Below are positions 5,187 through 6,787 of a stretch of 6,787 nucleotides of DNA, piece after piece. Positions within the stretch are counted from its first letter, which is position 1; each line of letters starts with the position of its first letter. The notes below the pieces were generated by a model. The model was not told the DNA's origin. It did no database searches and was given only the letters and a program-made list of their open reading frames with translations. The DNA is from Hyphomicrobiales bacterium. Lineage in GTDB: Bacteria; Pseudomonadota; Alphaproteobacteria; Rhizobiales; JAJFHB01. The stretch lies in contig JAJFHB010000447.1 of assembly GCA_021775795.1 (NCBI GenBank), forward strand, positions 1 through 6,787, written 5' to 3'. A program made the position numbers and the translations under genes.

Positions 5187-6302
5187 ATGCGGCGTTGCGT
5201 GCGGCTTTCGATTGTTCTGGTGATGCTCGGCACACTTGTCGCGACGCTATCTGCGTGTTCAGGCATTAACCGGCCATTCGCCCGGGAAAAAAGCTGGCTT
5301 GGCACCCGGGACCCGCAGGCACCGCCGGTTACGATCACCGAAATGGCAGGGGTTCCCGAAGCAACCGCATCCCGGCTTGCCGGGCAAATGTATTCGGAAT
5401 CCAGACGCCGGGGTTTTTCCACGAACGTGCAGGGCGATGAACGTGACGGTTTCATCGTTGTAGGCTCGATGAGTGCATCGCCCACTGCCGAGGGGACCAC
5501 GGTTGTCTATGTCTGGGATGTCTGGGATCCCACGCGCCGCCATCAACACAGAATTTCGGGACAGGAAACCATACCCGGTGCTGCGTACAGTGACCCCTGG
5601 AATGCTGTCGACGACAGCGCCATGCAGCGCATCGCCAGCCAGAGCACGGAACAGCTTGCAGGCTTTATCAGTCAGATGGGGTATGAAATCCGAATGGCGA
5701 GTGTGCCGCCGCCAGCCGAGATGCTTTCTGATGCGGCGGATTCAATCACAACGGCCGCGATCACCGGGTCACTTCACCTGCCGCCCGGTTCGAACACCGG
5801 ACTTGCTGAGAGCGCCCCGATCCTGAGTGCTGAAGCGTCGGTGGGTGGCGTTGAACCGGTAATTGCCAGTGCGTCCGCCAGCAATACGCAAACCGCATCC
5901 GCGGCTGCAGCTCCCGTTGCAGAAAGCCAGACCGAGGTGGCTGCAAATCAACCTACAGCGATTGCTGTGCCGCAAGTGGTTGGGGCGTCAGGACAGGGTA
6001 ATTCGGAACTGGCGGCTGCCATGCGTCAGGCAATGGGCCGCGCCGGTTTGCCCGTCGTTAATGAACGGCGCGAGGGAGCGTTGTCGGTTGTTGGTGAGGT
6101 GACGTTGGAGCCGCCACAAGGCCAACAGCAAACCGTAACCCTGAGCTGGCAGGTTCTGGATCAGGATGGTTCTTTAATCGGCACTATAGCGCAAAGTAAC
6201 CAGGTGCCCTCCGGCAGTCTCGATGACAACTGGGGGCAGGCGGCGATGTATGCGGCAGAAGCCGCTGCCGGAGGCATATTTCAGTTGCTCAGTGGCGGCT
6301 AA
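5187..6302 (+). CDS. Putative lipoprotein with duplicated alpha/beta domain, function unknown
   Basis: A 371-residue protein with a lipoprotein signal peptide. It has a basic n-region (MRRCVR), a hydrophobic core (7-20) and the lipobox LSAC with Cys24. The residue after Cys is Ser, not the Asp that signals inner-membrane retention in enterobacteria, so outer-membrane destination is possible. Two segments of about 100 residues (roughly 55-162 and 268-369) share a helix-strands-helix pattern. Matching landmarks are VVG (91-93 and 301-303), TV....W.V.D (106-114 and 316-325) and D.W (136-138 and 347-349). Between them (about 180-262) is a low-complexity Ala/Ser/Thr/Pro-rich linker. I do not recognise the family. 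The start is fixed because an in-frame TAA lies at 5178-5180 and no other start keeps the signal peptide intact. The Shine-Dalgarno is weak (GGCGGG, nine bases upstream). The Lgt encoded in the window would modify it. It sits alone between the lgt operon and prs. Confidence 0.85.
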   Translation: MRRCVRLSIVLVMLGTLVATLSACSGINRPFAREKSWLGTRDPQAPPVTITEMAGVPEATASRLAGQMYSESRRRGFSTNVQGDERDGFIVVGSMSASPTAEGTTVVYVWDVWDPTRRHQHRISGQETIPGAAYSDPWNAVDDSAMQRIASQSTEQLAGFISQMGYEIRMASVPPPAEMLSDAADSITTAAITGSLHLPPGSNTGLAESAPILSAEASVGGVEPVIASASASNTQTASAAAAPVAESQTEVAANQPTAIAVPQVVGASGQGNSELAAAMRQAMGRAGLPVVNERREGALSVVGEVTLEPPQGQQQTVTLSWQVLDQDGSLIGTIAQSNQVPSGSLDDNWGQAAMYAAEAAAGGIFQLLSGG

Positions 6303-6368
6303 AATTGCCCAACTGGCCTGACTTTGAAGCTTTCCCCAGAAAAACCACTCCATAGACAAGTGACTGTG

Positions 6369-6396
6369 TTTACAAGGCCCCTGCCACGCTGATACA
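6369..6396 (+). promoter_or_regulatory. Tentative promoter for prs
   Basis: TTTACA (6369-6374) matches the -35 consensus at five of six positions. GATACA (6391-6396) follows after 16 bases and keeps three central -10 positions (ATA). Transcription would start near 6403, leaving a leader of just under 60 bases that contains the hairpin at 6407-6428. The rest of the 6303-6460 gap shows no gene and no clear terminator for the lipoprotein gene. Confidence 0.3.
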
Positions 6397-6406
6397 AGTT
6401 CGCCGG

Positions 6407-6428
6407 CTGCCTGAGCGCGAGGAGGCAG
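6407..6428 (+). other. Hairpin in the prs leader
   Basis: CTGCCT (6407-6412) and AGGCAG (6423-6428) form a perfect 6-bp inverted repeat with a 10-base loop, extendable by one G-T pair. It ends 17 bases before the prs Shine-Dalgarno-like TAGAGG (6446-6451). It is not followed by a T-run and does not cover the ribosome-binding site. Known PRPP- and purine-responsive elements were not recognised. Confidence 0.25.
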
Positions 6429-6460
6429 TGTTCCATTGGGGGGAATAGAGGCGCGCTGCC

Positions 6461-6787
6461 ATGAAACTGGTTTCTGGAAACAGCAATCGACCCCTCGCGG
6501 AGGCGATCGCTGCATATCTCAATCTTCCACTCACAAAGTGTCTGGTTCGCCGGTTCGCGGACATGGAAGTTTTTGTGGAGATTGAAGACAACGTCCGCGG
6601 TGAAGATGTGTTTATCGTGCAGCCGACGTCTTTTCCGGCGAATGATAATCTTATGGAGCTGCTCATCATCATTGATGCGCTTCGACGGGCGTCTGCAGAG
6701 CGTATCACGGCGGTCATGCCCTACTTCGGCTATGCCCGTCAGGACCGAAAGTCCGGATCAAGAACACCCATCTCGGCCAAACTGGTG
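6461..6787 (+). CDS. prs: Ribose-phosphate pyrophosphokinase, N-terminal part
   Basis: The first 109 residues of class I PRPP synthetase, which makes 5-phosphoribosyl pyrophosphate from ribose 5-phosphate and ATP for nucleotide, histidine, tryptophan and NAD synthesis. Family blocks present are [19 protein letters not shown] (2-20), [18 protein letters not shown] (30-47), [17 protein letters not shown] (53-69) from the nucleotide-binding region, and [23 protein letters not shown] (87-109), the conserved YxRQDRK segment. Catalytic and PRPP-binding loops lie beyond the right edge. The start is fixed because an in-frame TAG sits at 6446-6448 and only ATG 6461 follows in a good context, with a GAGG-type Shine-Dalgarno nine bases upstream. 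The cytosolic enzyme normally forms hexamers of about 310 residues. Confidence 0.96.
   Translation, partial: MKLVSGNSNRPLAEAIAAYLNLPLTKCLVRRFADMEVFVEIEDNVRGEDVFIVQPTSFPANDNLMELLIIIDALRRASAERITAVMPYFGYARQDRKSGSRTPISAKLV

Noticed and set aside
1..6787. Mobile element, prophage, CRISPR or defence system
   Set aside because: No transposase, integrase, terminal repeats, spacer array or toxin/nuclease-like gene is seen. Gene content and coding density are those of core chromosome.

Overview
The window looks like ordinary core chromosome of an alphaproteobacterium. The evidence is the protein sequences (UbiK/BMFP, Lgt, NDUFAF7/MidA-like and PRPP synthetase all read as alphaproteobacterial types), a moderately GC-rich base composition judged by eye, and a block order (ybjN-like, ubiK-like, then divergent lgt, midA-like, pgeF) that I associate with Hyphomicrobiales and relatives. 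I cannot place it at genus level. There is no sign of phage, plasmid, insertion sequence, CRISPR or tRNA/rRNA.

Left part, minus strand (1-1073): the first 19 codons of a gene that looks YbjN-like run off the left edge. A 288-base gap with no convincing gene follows, then a small conserved-looking inner-membrane protein of about 101 residues. Its start region consists of three 15-bp tandem repeats, each carrying a G-rich ribosome-binding-like stretch and an ATG. Immediately upstream is a UbiK-family accessory factor (BMFP domain, ubiquinone biosynthesis) with a fair sigma-70-type promoter.

Centre, plus strand (1135-5034): a tightly packed operon reads away from that promoter. It holds lgt (lipoprotein diacylglyceryl transferase), a NDUFAF7/MidA-family SAM-dependent methyltransferase, pgeF (peptidoglycan editing factor, laccase-domain family) and an M24 'pita-bread' family protein. 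The first two junctions are 4-base stop/start overlaps (GTGA, ATGA) and the third is a 4-base gap with a strong Shine-Dalgarno, so translational coupling is likely. The M24 protein lacks recognisable residues at all five positions where M24 peptidases bind metal.

Right part, plus strand (5035-6787): a 152-base intergenic region carries two perfect inverted repeats, one directly after the M24 stop codon and one bracketing a TTGACA box. Next comes a 371-residue lipoprotein of unknown function with a clear lipobox and what looks like an internal duplication of an alpha/beta domain separated by a low-complexity Ala/Ser/Thr linker. A 158-base leader region with a tentative promoter and hairpin precedes the first 109 codons of prs (ribose-phosphate pyrophosphokinase), which runs off the right edge.

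Functional threads: Lgt and PgeF both act on the envelope (lipoprotein maturation and peptidoglycan precursor quality control), and the downstream lipoprotein would be an Lgt substrate. UbiK and the NDUFAF7-like methyltransferase both belong to respiratory-chain assembly (ubiquinone and complex I). I found no clearly novel multi-gene system. The points most worth a second look are the ligand-less M24 protein, the duplicated-domain lipoprotein and the repeat-built translation start.
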